Below, piece after piece: positions 57,416 through 64,000 of a stretch of 64,000 nt of DNA. Where the stretch lies: positions 2,108,001-2,172,000 of the forward strand of contig NZ_CP033040.1 in NCBI RefSeq assembly GCF_004293625.1. Reading direction: 5' to 3'. The notes beneath the pieces are model-generated. The model ran no database searches. It was not told the DNA's origin and worked only from the letters and a program-made list of their open reading frames with translations. The first letter of the stretch is position 1, and every line of letters starts with the position of its first letter. The position numbers and the translations under genes were made by a program. The DNA is from Thiomicrorhabdus indica. Its GTDB lineage: Bacteria; Pseudomonadota; Gammaproteobacteria; Thiomicrospirales; Thiomicrospiraceae.

Positions 57416-58441
57416 ATGCGTTCTAACGCCAAAGTCTCAAGCATCTCATTCGATCTCTTAAATTCCTCGCAAAAAAAGCAAGCAAAGCAATTACACCATT
57501 TACTGGCTGAAATTCAGTTACCCGAATTGGAAAACGATTGCCATTTGTCGGAATTCCCCCTGAAAGTCCCTAAACATTTTGCCAAACAAATTCAGCTTAA
57601 GAACCCTACTGACCCTTTGCTTCGACAAATTTTGCCCGTCAACCAAGAATTAGAAACAAACGAGCACTATAAAAAAGACCCAGTTGGCGATTTGGACAAA
57701 AACCCTTTACCTAGTCTTATCCACAAATACTATGGCCGAGTATTATTGATTGCGAGTCCAAAGTGTGACATTCATTGTCGCTACTGTTTCAGACGCCATT
57801 TTCCTTATGAAAATCAAAGTAACAATCGTGCTTGGCATCAAGCCATTGAATATATACAAGCAGACGACAGCATTCACGAAGTGATTTTGAGTGGTGGGGA
57901 CCCGATGAGCCTATCAGAAAACGTTTTACTCAAGTTATCTCAAAAAATTGAGTCCATTCAACACGTCAAAACTTTACGAATTCACAGCCGAACGCCCGTG
58001 GTCTCGCCAACAGATGCCGCTCAGAAGGAATGGTTGGAATGGGCAAAAACGACCGCTCTCAATATTGTTCTGGTGGTGCACTGTAATCACTCCAATGAAT
58101 TAAGCACACAAACTCATGAGCTTTTTAAGCGCTATCAACAGGCAGGACTTCATCTTTTAAATCAAACAGTTCTACTGCGATCAATCAATGATTCGGTCGA
58201 CGTGCTTGAAAAACTCAGTCATGCCTTATTTGCTCAATCAGTCATGCCCTACTACCTGCATCAATTGGATAAAGTTCAAGGTGCTGCACATTTTCAAGTT
58301 GCGGATCAGGATGCATTGATTTTACACCAAGCGCTTCGTGAGCGCTTACCAGGTTATTTAGTGCCAAAACTCGTTCAAGAAGTCGCAGGAGAGCCCTTTA
58401 AGACTCCTCTTTACGAACTTGCTGATGAGAATGGGATTTAG
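57416..58441 (+). CDS. epmB: EF-P lysine 2,3-aminomutase
   Basis: A radical-SAM/PLP enzyme that makes (R)-beta-lysine for EF-P. The cluster motif CDIHCRYCFRRHFPY is near residue 120, and the PLP lysine probably lies in GEPFKTPLYEL near the C-terminus. It has 341 residues. It is divergent from efp with a 100-base gap; a copy of ACCGGCCGGT (57401) ends six bases before the ATG, where a ribosome site would be, and no clear Shine-Dalgarno is visible. Its last 44 bases overlap the convergent gene. Confidence 0.93.
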   Translation: MRSNAKVSSISFDLLNSSQKKQAKQLHHLLAEIQLPELENDCHLSEFPLKVPKHFAKQIQLKNPTDPLLRQILPVNQELETNEHYKKDPVGDLDKNPLPSLIHKYYGRVLLIASPKCDIHCRYCFRRHFPYENQSNNRAWHQAIEYIQADDSIHEVILSGGDPMSLSENVLLKLSQKIESIQHVKTLRIHSRTPVVSPTDAAQKEWLEWAKTTALNIVLVVHCNHSNELSTQTHELFKRYQQAGLHLLNQTVLLRSINDSVDVLEKLSHALFAQSVMPYYLHQLDKVQGAAHFQVADQDALILHQALRERLPGYLVPKLVQEVAGEPFKTPLYELADENGI

Positions 58442-59174
58442 CCCTTAAACTCAGTAAAAACTGCTGCATTTTGTCAAAGGCGGTGTGCAATCTCTCAGCA
58501 TTGCTAGCTTCTGGCTCAAGCATTTGTATCAGCTCCGCAATCGCTTCAATGGTCGCTAAAGACTGATTGTTTTTCTGCTTTCGAATGTGATACGAAGAAG
58601 CTTTAGTTGGAAATATCGCTATTCTCGGCAAAACTTGAAGTATTGGGTTTAGCATAAGCATCTTATGTGTTTTTCGCCATGTACCATCGAGTACCAACAC
58701 CTGAAAATCACCATTCAACTGGTTGATTTCTGAAACTTTACAAACTTTACCGGCCGGTAACTGTTTGTTTACGGGCATTCCTTGAAAAGAATTTTGCATG
58801 ATTCCAGAATCGCTTAAATTAGAATCTAACACTGTCGTATCTAACACTTCATCCGTTTCTGGATAGAGTAATAAAGTCGTTTTTTGTGAAATCCATTGAG
58901 CCAAGCTATCTTTTGACATGACAGGCGTTTCCACAACTTGACCATGACTGACTGACAACACCGCATTAGTCACTAACTCGCCGACCCACAACTTGGCATT
59001 TTTTACTGATAAGGCGGCTAGCCTTGCTGTGCCTTTGCTCTGTTTTTGCTCACTTGGGTGCTGCAGAATGCCAATTTCCACCGCAGGTAAAATTGATACA
59101 ATGCAGTCACAAATGCAAGCTTTCTGGGCTCGCATACACTTGGGACATTCTGTTCTTTTGCTAGAATTAATCAT
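58398..59174 (-). CDS. tapT: DTW-domain tRNA-uridine aminocarboxypropyltransferase
   Basis: Adds the 3-amino-3-carboxypropyl group to a tRNA uridine (acp3U) in characterised relatives. An N-terminal zinc-like motif (CPKCMRAQKACICDC), HPSEQKQSKGTARL and the diagnostic DGTWRKTHKM are present, then PTKASSYHIRKQ. It has 258 residues, somewhat longer than E. coli TapT at the C-terminus. The gene converges on epmB and overlaps it by 44 bases. A palindrome copy (58749) lies within it. Confidence 0.88.
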   Translation of the reverse strand: MINSSKRTECPKCMRAQKACICDCIVSILPAVEIGILQHPSEQKQSKGTARLAALSVKNAKLWVGELVTNAVLSVSHGQVVETPVMSKDSLAQWISQKTTLLLYPETDEVLDTTVLDSNLSDSGIMQNSFQGMPVNKQLPAGKVCKVSEINQLNGDFQVLVLDGTWRKTHKMLMLNPILQVLPRIAIFPTKASSYHIRKQKNNQSLATIEAIAELIQMLEPEASNAERLHTAFDKMQQFLLSLRAKSHSHQQVRKEES

Positions 59175-59235
59175 AGATATTTATTTGAATTAACGAATCA
59201 ACCATTCGGTTAGTTTAAAAGCGATCGGAGCTCTT

Positions 59236-59694
59236 TTGAATACAGACTTACAAGTCAAACAACTGAATGAATTATCCCAAATGGAACAATTCCAGTTGAA
59301 ACACTTTTGTAAACAACATAAACAGAGCCTGCCAAATCAACATGACCTTGGTGGCGTACTATTCCTAAACTCAAAACTGATTGGCTGGGTTCGCCTCATT
59401 ATGATTCAACCAAATGAACACTATTGGCTTAGAGGCCTATTTATCGCACCTGATTACCGTCAACAAGGTTACGCTCATGGATTAATGCAGCAAATTCCAA
59501 ATCTTTTGCAAACCGTATCAACCCAGAATATTTCAATTACTTTGTTTGCTCTGGCTCATTTAGAAGATTTTTATAAACGCTTAAATTACCGGCCGGTAGA
59601 TTGTCAACAAATCCCTGAAACACTCAAAAAACATTGGGTTAAAGCGAAAAATGACGGTAAAAATTGGATTTTATTGCAAAAAAACCTAGTCTGA
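59236..59694 (+). CDS. GNAT-family N-acetyltransferase
   Basis: A 152-residue acetyltransferase fold. The acetyl-CoA loop is PDYRQQGYAHGLMQ, preceded by the strand YWLRGLFIA. The acceptor is unknown. The start is probably TTG, with GGAG five bases upstream; no better ATG lies near. ACCGGCCGGT (59588) encodes YRPV in the last strand. It is divergent from tapT. Confidence 0.82.
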   Translation: MNTDLQVKQLNELSQMEQFQLKHFCKQHKQSLPNQHDLGGVLFLNSKLIGWVRLIMIQPNEHYWLRGLFIAPDYRQQGYAHGLMQQIPNLLQTVSTQNISITLFALAHLEDFYKRLNYRPVDCQQIPETLKKHWVKAKNDGKNWILLQKNLV

Positions 59695-59739
59695 GAGCTT
59701 TGCTAATCAGGCTTTTTTACTTTCTTTTCTTAATGCACA

Positions 59740-61227
59740 TCATCCTATTTCTGATGCGTCTTCCAGTGCGTTTTTGGATGATTTTTTATCCAATTCTTGT
59801 TCACTGACCAGATGTTCCGGTAACTCTTTTTTGGTTTTCCCCGCCAGCTCTTTGAGCATCTGAGCTTGTCGAACTAAATTACCCCGGCCGGTAGAGAGTT
59901 GTTTGAATGCATCGTTATATGCATTGTTCGCTTGAGTAATCTGCGTGCCAACCTTTTCAAAATTAGCCACAAACCCCACAAATTTGTCATGAACATCTGC
60001 AGCCCGTTGGATCAATTTTACGGTGTTTTCGCTCTGGCGCTCATATCGCCAAAGTTGTTCAATGGTTTTTAAAGTTGTAAACAACGTTGTTGGCGTCACC
60101 ACTGCAACACGCTGATCAAAGGCATCTTCAAAAATATGGCTATTTTCTTCAATCGCCATTAAATAAGCAGCTTCAATTGGAACAAACATCAAAACAAAAT
60201 CTGGAGCATTCAATTGATTCAGGTGTTCATAGCGCTTGGCCGCCAAAGTCGAAATATGGCTTTTTAGACTTTGTAAATGTGCTTTGGTGGCTTTCAAGCG
60301 TGCCTCATCCGAAGGTGCATTTAATGCACGTTCGTAATCGGTGAGTGAAACCTTCGAGTCAATAACGATATGCTTGTTATCAGGAAGATTCAAAATCACA
60401 TCAGGACGCAGGCGCTTTCCTTCTTCAGAGGTAAAACTTTTCTCTCGATCAAACTCCTGCCCTTCACGTAAACCAGAGCGTTCAAGAAGCCTCTGTAAAA
60501 TCAACTCCCCCCAATTACCTTGCATTTTGCTCTCACCTTTCAATGCCTGAGTCAGATTTTGAGTTTCAATCGACATTTGCGAATTCAATGTCTGCAACTG
60601 CTTGAGTTGTTCTTTCAGAGACGCGCGACCTTCTATATCCTCTTTATGAGTTGTTTCCAAGCGAGAACGAAACTGCTCAAGGGATTGGTTCATAGGTTTT
60701 AACAATGACTCAAGAGAATCTTTTGAATTCTGGGTAAATTGTTTTTGTTTTTCATCAAAAACTTGATTCGCAAGTAGCTTAAACTCTTGTGTTAACTGCT
60801 GTTTTGCATTTTCAAGCAAAGTGATTTTTTCCTGAGATTGCCTGCTTTCTTGCGTTAGGCGTTCTTGCAATTCTGCTGTTAACTGCTTTGTTTCAGTTAA
60901 CTTTCTCTGAAGCTCATTTTTTTCTTGAGTAGATGCCAAAATGTCAGCTTCGTATTTCTTTAACTGAGCGTGAATTTCATCAAATTGGCCTTGCAATACA
61001 TAAAATTCTTGAAGCTTTTCTGATTGTGAATTGACTAAAGTTTGAGTTTCATCAAAACGGGAAATTAAATGAGAATGCGTAATTTGCAAATTACTCAAAC
61101 TGTCTAATTCTTGTTCAGCCTGAACCAGTTGTCTGCGACTTTGCTGTAATTTTTTCCATAAGTACAATACTGCGACCAAAAAAATACCAGCAAATGCTGG
61201 TATGAGTGTTTGAAAAATAATTTCCAT
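59740..61227 (-). CDS. rmuC: RmuC-family protein
   Basis: Predicted endonuclease-like protein that limits rearrangements between inverted repeats. It has an N-terminal membrane helix (AFAGIFLVAVLYLW), a long coiled coil (about 25-210) and the RmuC domain with MQGNWGELILQRLLERSGL, LRPDVILNLPDNKHIVIDSKV and FVPIEAAYL. It has 495 residues, normal for the family. It lies 9 bases after the pilP-like gene and may share its transcript. A near-palindrome (CCCGGCCGGT, 59883) occurs near its end. Confidence 0.93.
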   Translation of the reverse strand: MEIIFQTLIPAFAGIFLVAVLYLWKKLQQSRRQLVQAEQELDSLSNLQITHSHLISRFDETQTLVNSQSEKLQEFYVLQGQFDEIHAQLKKYEADILASTQEKNELQRKLTETKQLTAELQERLTQESRQSQEKITLLENAKQQLTQEFKLLANQVFDEKQKQFTQNSKDSLESLLKPMNQSLEQFRSRLETTHKEDIEGRASLKEQLKQLQTLNSQMSIETQNLTQALKGESKMQGNWGELILQRLLERSGLREGQEFDREKSFTSEEGKRLRPDVILNLPDNKHIVIDSKVSLTDYERALNAPSDEARLKATKAHLQSLKSHISTLAAKRYEHLNQLNAPDFVLMFVPIEAAYLMAIEENSHIFEDAFDQRVAVVTPTTLFTTLKTIEQLWRYERQSENTVKLIQRAADVHDKFVGFVANFEKVGTQITQANNAYNDAFKQLSTGRGNLVRQAQMLKELAGKTKKELPEHLVSEQELDKKSSKNALEDASEIG

Positions 61228-61236
61228 AGATTAACT

Positions 61237-61893
61237 CTATTCTCCAGTAATAATTTGAACCTGTTTTAAGGTGTCTTCGGTAACCTTATCCTTGGTTTTC
61301 GGCAATGCTTTTTTCTTTTCTTGTTGTTCGATTTTGTAGTTCTCCACCATTTTCATCTGGCGAGGAAACAATGTTTGCCCAACAGGAACTGTTTGTGTTT
61401 TTCTTAAAATCTTTAGAACGGCTCCATTTGGCCCTGTTCTCGACTCATCAATAGAAATATATTTGGATTTAGTTTGATTGTATTGATCATTAATTCGAAC
61501 TAAAGCGGAACCATCTGGCTTCTTAATCACCGCTGTGACCGATAACTTATAAGGCAATACAATCGGTTTTTTCTTAGCTTTTTTATCACCTGTTTTTTTC
61601 TTAATCGGTTCAATCGCTTCTTTTTGCTTTTCTGGTTTAGGGTTTAAATAATCAGCTCTCTGCGCATCAATTTTTTCACGCGTCGGCTTGTTCAGCAAAA
61701 CCGTTTTGAGGTTTAATGGTGGTAAGGATTCATCATTTTTTTTCGCATCTTTTTTTGAATCTACTTTTTTCTGAGATTTCTCTTCAACAGCTGCTGAGTT
61801 ATCTTGAGAAGAAGAGTCAGCCGCTAAACTCATAGCCGGCCAAACTCCAACTATCGACAAAATTAAGGCAAATTTTGTTATTCGTTTATTCAT
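61237..61893 (-). CDS. Exported Lys-rich protein, possibly PilP/MshK/GspC-like
   Basis: A 218-residue protein with a signal peptide (MNKRITKFALILSIVGVWPAMSLA). A Lys/Asp-rich disordered stretch follows (about 25-100), then a small beta domain (KLSVTAVIKKPDGSALVRIND, ISIDESRTGPNGAVLKIL). Such a barrel after a linker recalls PilP or MshK, which join the inner-membrane platform to the secretin. The assignment depends on gene order: it follows PilO-like and PilN/GspL-like genes. The ATG at 61893 starts the signal peptide and has GAGAAA upstream; a frame extension to 61947 is unlikely. Confidence 0.4.
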   Translation of the reverse strand: MNKRITKFALILSIVGVWPAMSLAADSSSQDNSAAVEEKSQKKVDSKKDAKKNDESLPPLNLKTVLLNKPTREKIDAQRADYLNPKPEKQKEAIEPIKKKTGDKKAKKKPIVLPYKLSVTAVIKKPDGSALVRINDQYNQTKSKYISIDESRTGPNGAVLKILRKTQTVPVGQTLFPRQMKMVENYKIEQQEKKKALPKTKDKVTEDTLKQVQIITGE

Positions 61894-61949
61894 AACTTTC
61901 TCAAATACTTTATTTATGTTGCCGTCATATCGTAAGAATTCCAACAAGG

Positions 61950-62606
61950 TTATTTCTCAGATCCTTGACCAATAACAATATGCGTATGGAATGCAACAAT
62001 CGTACAAACAGCACTGACATTGCCTTCGGTTAAATTAAAATTCGCTTGAACCTTGTGATCTTCATCCTTTAAGTTTAGCTCGCAGGATTCCAGCAAATAA
62101 ATTGGCGACACTTTTGCATTCAACAACTCCATTAACCGCAATACATCTTCTTCATGTTGCATATTCATTGTGAACTTTATCCGGCTAAAATAGAAGAGTT
62201 TATTGGGCACTTTTAATTTTTGGAATAACCCGCTTGTCAAAGGTTTTTCCGGCATGAAGTTAAAGGTGAACTCCGGCATAACAAGTGTTTGTTTAAAACC
62301 AATTAGCTTGTCGGTCCAAAAAACACGATCTTGTTTTTTAACGAGACCTTTTGCAATTAATTCCTCATATTTCGCACCATACTGCTCATAAAGCTTGAGT
62401 TGTTTTTGTAGAAACTTAACCTGACTTTGTAATTCATTCAGCTTTTTAACTTTTGGAGCCTTTTGTATGGCAAGTTCTTTATTCATTTCTTCAAAACCAT
62501 ACCAAGCGCCACCAATGGCACCTCCAAGCAAAATAAAGAAGACAATCGACCAAAGAAAAAAACGTTTTAATAGAGGATCTTGAGTAATACTATTTAGATT
62601 CGCCAT
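61950..62606 (-). CDS. PilO/GspM-like inner-membrane protein
   Basis: A 218-residue protein with one N-terminal membrane helix (FFLWSIVFFILLGGAIGGAWYGF), then a coiled coil (VKKLNELQSQVKFLQKQLKLYEQY) and a periplasmic alpha/beta domain (FYFSRIKFTMNMQHEEDVLRLMELLN). This layout is that of PilO or GspM, partners of PilN or GspL. It overlaps the end of the upstream gene by 17 bases, supporting a shared complex. Confidence 0.5.
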   Translation of the reverse strand: MANLNSITQDPLLKRFFLWSIVFFILLGGAIGGAWYGFEEMNKELAIQKAPKVKKLNELQSQVKFLQKQLKLYEQYGAKYEELIAKGLVKKQDRVFWTDKLIGFKQTLVMPEFTFNFMPEKPLTSGLFQKLKVPNKLFYFSRIKFTMNMQHEEDVLRLMELLNAKVSPIYLLESCELNLKDEDHKVQANFNLTEGNVSAVCTIVAFHTHIVIGQGSEK

Positions 62607-64000
62607 CTTTCATCCTCAAGGTAATGCTGAAAGCCAGTGCCGGTACTTTGCCTTCGTCCGTATTGATTGTCACCGCTTGATTTAGATTCCGGTTCAACGG
62701 TTCTTTTGTTAGCTGGACACTTTGAACACCTGAAACTTTTTCAAGATCGCTGACAAGGTTATCAACCCATTCAACGGGCTTTTTGTATGTACCATAGAAA
62801 GGAAATACCCATCCATTGAAACTGATTTCATGCGTTTTGCTATCAAAGCGCTCTTTATTGCTCCATTTAATGTCTGAAATTTGAATATTATTATGTTTGA
62901 CTAACGTTTCACTTAACGACTGAATATCAAATCCAACCAAGCGACCCAGCTTTAGTTTCAAAATAGATTCGGAAAACTCAACTGATGATTTAATGGTTTG
63001 AGCATCATCTTTAAGTTGCACCAGAGATTCAAGGCGCTTTTTCTCAGTCTGATGGGCTGTGATTCTTTCATCAAGCATACCGAGCTCTTGCCACTTTAGA
63101 TACGAATCAACACTATTAATTAACAGATAACCCACTAAACCCAATGCCAATAAGACATTGGTCGAAACAAAGAGCTTTCGCCCCAAAAAGATATTTTGAA
63201 TTTTCTTGGTATAACCTGTTTGATAAAACCCTTTTGGGGTTTCACTAAAAACGTAGTCAACCATAGCTTGCTCGGAGTAGCAAGACTGGGTCTCTAGGTG
63301 CTTAGAACAATGTCCTTTTGATCGAATTAAATCACTAAACAACGCAGTTGCAAAAAAGTATTCATCATTTTGCCATTCCGATGATATGAGTTGTCGTCTT
63401 AAAGCGATATCTTGAAGCTCATTAATCACACCTGCATCTGAATCAAGAAACAACATTGCAAACGGTGCTTTGAAAGGCAAGATTTTTTGGTTATAAACAT
63501 AGCTTACAGCCATTCGCGTCTCGTTTAAAAGCGCATCTTGGATTTCATCAAAACTATGCAAACTGCTATCAAGCTCTACTAGACGGCTTAATCGTAAATT
63601 ACCCTCAAATACAAATGTTTGCCGATAATGATGTTCACTTTGTCGACTGGTAATTAACAAAGGAAATTTTGAAAACTTACCTGAGATATCAAGCTTCGAA
63701 GCATTTGTTTCAAAGAAATGTTTCATTAAGAAAGGTTTTGAGTAAATTGCTTGCAATAGCACATTTGCGGATTCAAGCTTTGCCAACCAGTTGGTAAGGT
63801 TAAATCCATCTGCCACCGTTGCAGTCAATAATAACTCTTCCTTACGCCCTTCTTTATTACTTCGACTCGCTTGGTTCGCCCGGATTTCAACTAATGCGTT
63901 ATTGTCCGCATGGGCACGTTCCATGCGACGTTTTAAGAGAGGTGCCTTTTCCCAAGGCAAAACTTTAGGACTCCATTCAAAATTTAATTCTTCATCAATT
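62590..64000 (-). CDS. PilN/GspL-like protein, 5' end beyond the window
   Basis: At least 470 residues; the frame stays open to the right edge, so the true start is not visible. A cytoplasmic domain of about 270 residues is followed by one membrane helix (LFVSTNVLLALGLVGYLLI), a coiled coil (DERITAHQTEKKRLESLVQL) and a periplasmic ferredoxin-like domain (KPVEWVDNLVSDLEKVSGVQSVQL). Cytoplasmic domain, helix and periplasmic fold in this order match GspL, or a PilM-PilN fusion. With the next two genes it would form a pilus or secretion platform. Which system it serves cannot be decided here. Confidence 0.45.
   Translation of the reverse strand, partial: IDEELNFEWSPKVLPWEKAPLLKRRMERAHADNNALVEIRANQASRSNKEGRKEELLLTATVADGFNLTNWLAKLESANVLLQAIYSKPFLMKHFFETNASKLDISGKFSKFPLLITSRQSEHHYRQTFVFEGNLRLSRLVELDSSLHSFDEIQDALLNETRMAVSYVYNQKILPFKAPFAMLFLDSDAGVINELQDIALRRQLISSEWQNDEYFFATALFSDLIRSKGHCSKHLETQSCYSEQAMVDYVFSETPKGFYQTGYTKKIQNIFLGRKLFVSTNVLLALGLVGYLLINSVDSYLKWQELGMLDERITAHQTEKKRLESLVQLKDDAQTIKSSVEFSESILKLKLGRLVGFDIQSLSETLVKHNNIQISDIKWSNKERFDSKTHEISFNGWVFPFYGTYKKPVEWVDNLVSDLEKVSGVQSVQLTKEPLNRNLNQAVTINTDEGKVPALAFSITLRMKDGESK

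Larger units (their letters stand above)
410..59892. repeat. Family of ACCGGCCGGT palindromes scattered through the window
   Basis: Perfect copies start at 410, 1248, 4716, 4885, 5391, 10811, 19856, 22056, 24203, 26028, 27057, 27452, 30133, 30152, 34244, 35902, 37200, 41810, 44287, 55497, 57401, 58749 and 59588. Variants keeping CCGGCCGG are at 13814, 22662, 38816, 43250 and 59883. Many extend to TTACCGGCCGGTAA. At about 40% GC far less than one copy is expected by chance in 64 kb. Over half are intergenic, often right after a stop codon; genic copies mostly read as xRPV, TGR or PAG. None lies in 44.3-55.5 kb (the island) or in 13.9-19.8 kb (around the smvA insert). The function is unknown. 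Confidence 0.9.

Noticed and set aside
1-64000. CRISPR arrays, tRNA and rRNA genes
   Set aside because: I looked for spaced direct repeats and cloverleaf-like segments by eye and found none; a covariance-model scan could still find something short.

Overview
The window looks like a piece of the chromosome of a gammaproteobacterium, most likely a sulfur-oxidising member of the Thiomicrospira/Hydrogenovibrio group. That placement is inference from gene content: a candidate SoxXA-binding-like periplasmic protein, a Tat-exported metallo-beta-lactamase-fold hydrolase, gatCAB, a TonB/ExbBD set and a mreBCD-mrdAB cluster, in DNA of roughly 40% GC. A 10-bp palindrome, ACCGGCCGGT, occurs 23 times by my count and its core octamer 28 times. 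It is absent from the two stretches that look acquired.

Layout. 1-5.8 kb: a uvrB-TPR-L,D-transpeptidase-like operon, an aspartate aminotransferase, and a ligE-comEA pair (periplasmic ATP-dependent DNA ligase plus competence DNA-binding protein). 6-10.7 kb: heat-shock genes clpB and htpG, clpB with a clear sigma-32-type promoter. 10.9-15 kb: chemotaxis genes cheD-cheA-cheZ-like, then tadA. 15-18.2 kb: a GC-rich insert carrying an SmvA-type efflux pump and its divergent TetR regulator, between tadA and guaA. 18.2-30 kb: guaBA, small membrane and periplasmic proteins, serB, an MBL hydrolase, exbB-exbD-tonB with a long KPEP repeat, sufE and a FadL-type porin. 30-36 kb: htpX, a PilZ-like pair and gatCAB. 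36-43 kb: the cell-shape cluster mreB-mreC-mreD-mrdA-mrdB-dacA, in which mreC seems to start at AUU. 43-45.4 kb: ybeD-lipB-lipA.

45.45-54.41 kb is an AT-rich island whose ends carry inverted TGTACTG/CAGTACA termini bordered on both sides by AATTAATT. It holds decayed Tn7-family genes: tnsA with an internal deletion, tnsB with two in-frame ochre codons and a truncated end, and a possible tnsE remnant. Its intact cargo is a tightly coupled four-gene operon: a protein with two GHKL ATPase modules (an Hsp90/MutL/MORC-like front half and a histidine-kinase rear half), a response regulator with an unknown output domain, a 242-residue protein I cannot assign, and an Eco57I/TaqI-like adenine-N6 DNA methyltransferase. 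I know no named system with this make-up. It is the best candidate in the window for an undescribed, probably anti-phage or epigenetic, system.

54.4-64 kb returns to core genes: hslO (an Hsp33 lacking two of its four zinc cysteines), the EF-P modification set epmA-efp-epmB with a terminator embedded in the epmA reading frame, a DTW-domain tRNA-modifying enzyme, a GNAT acetyltransferase, rmuC, and three genes resembling a type IV pilus or type II secretion inner-membrane platform that run off the right edge.
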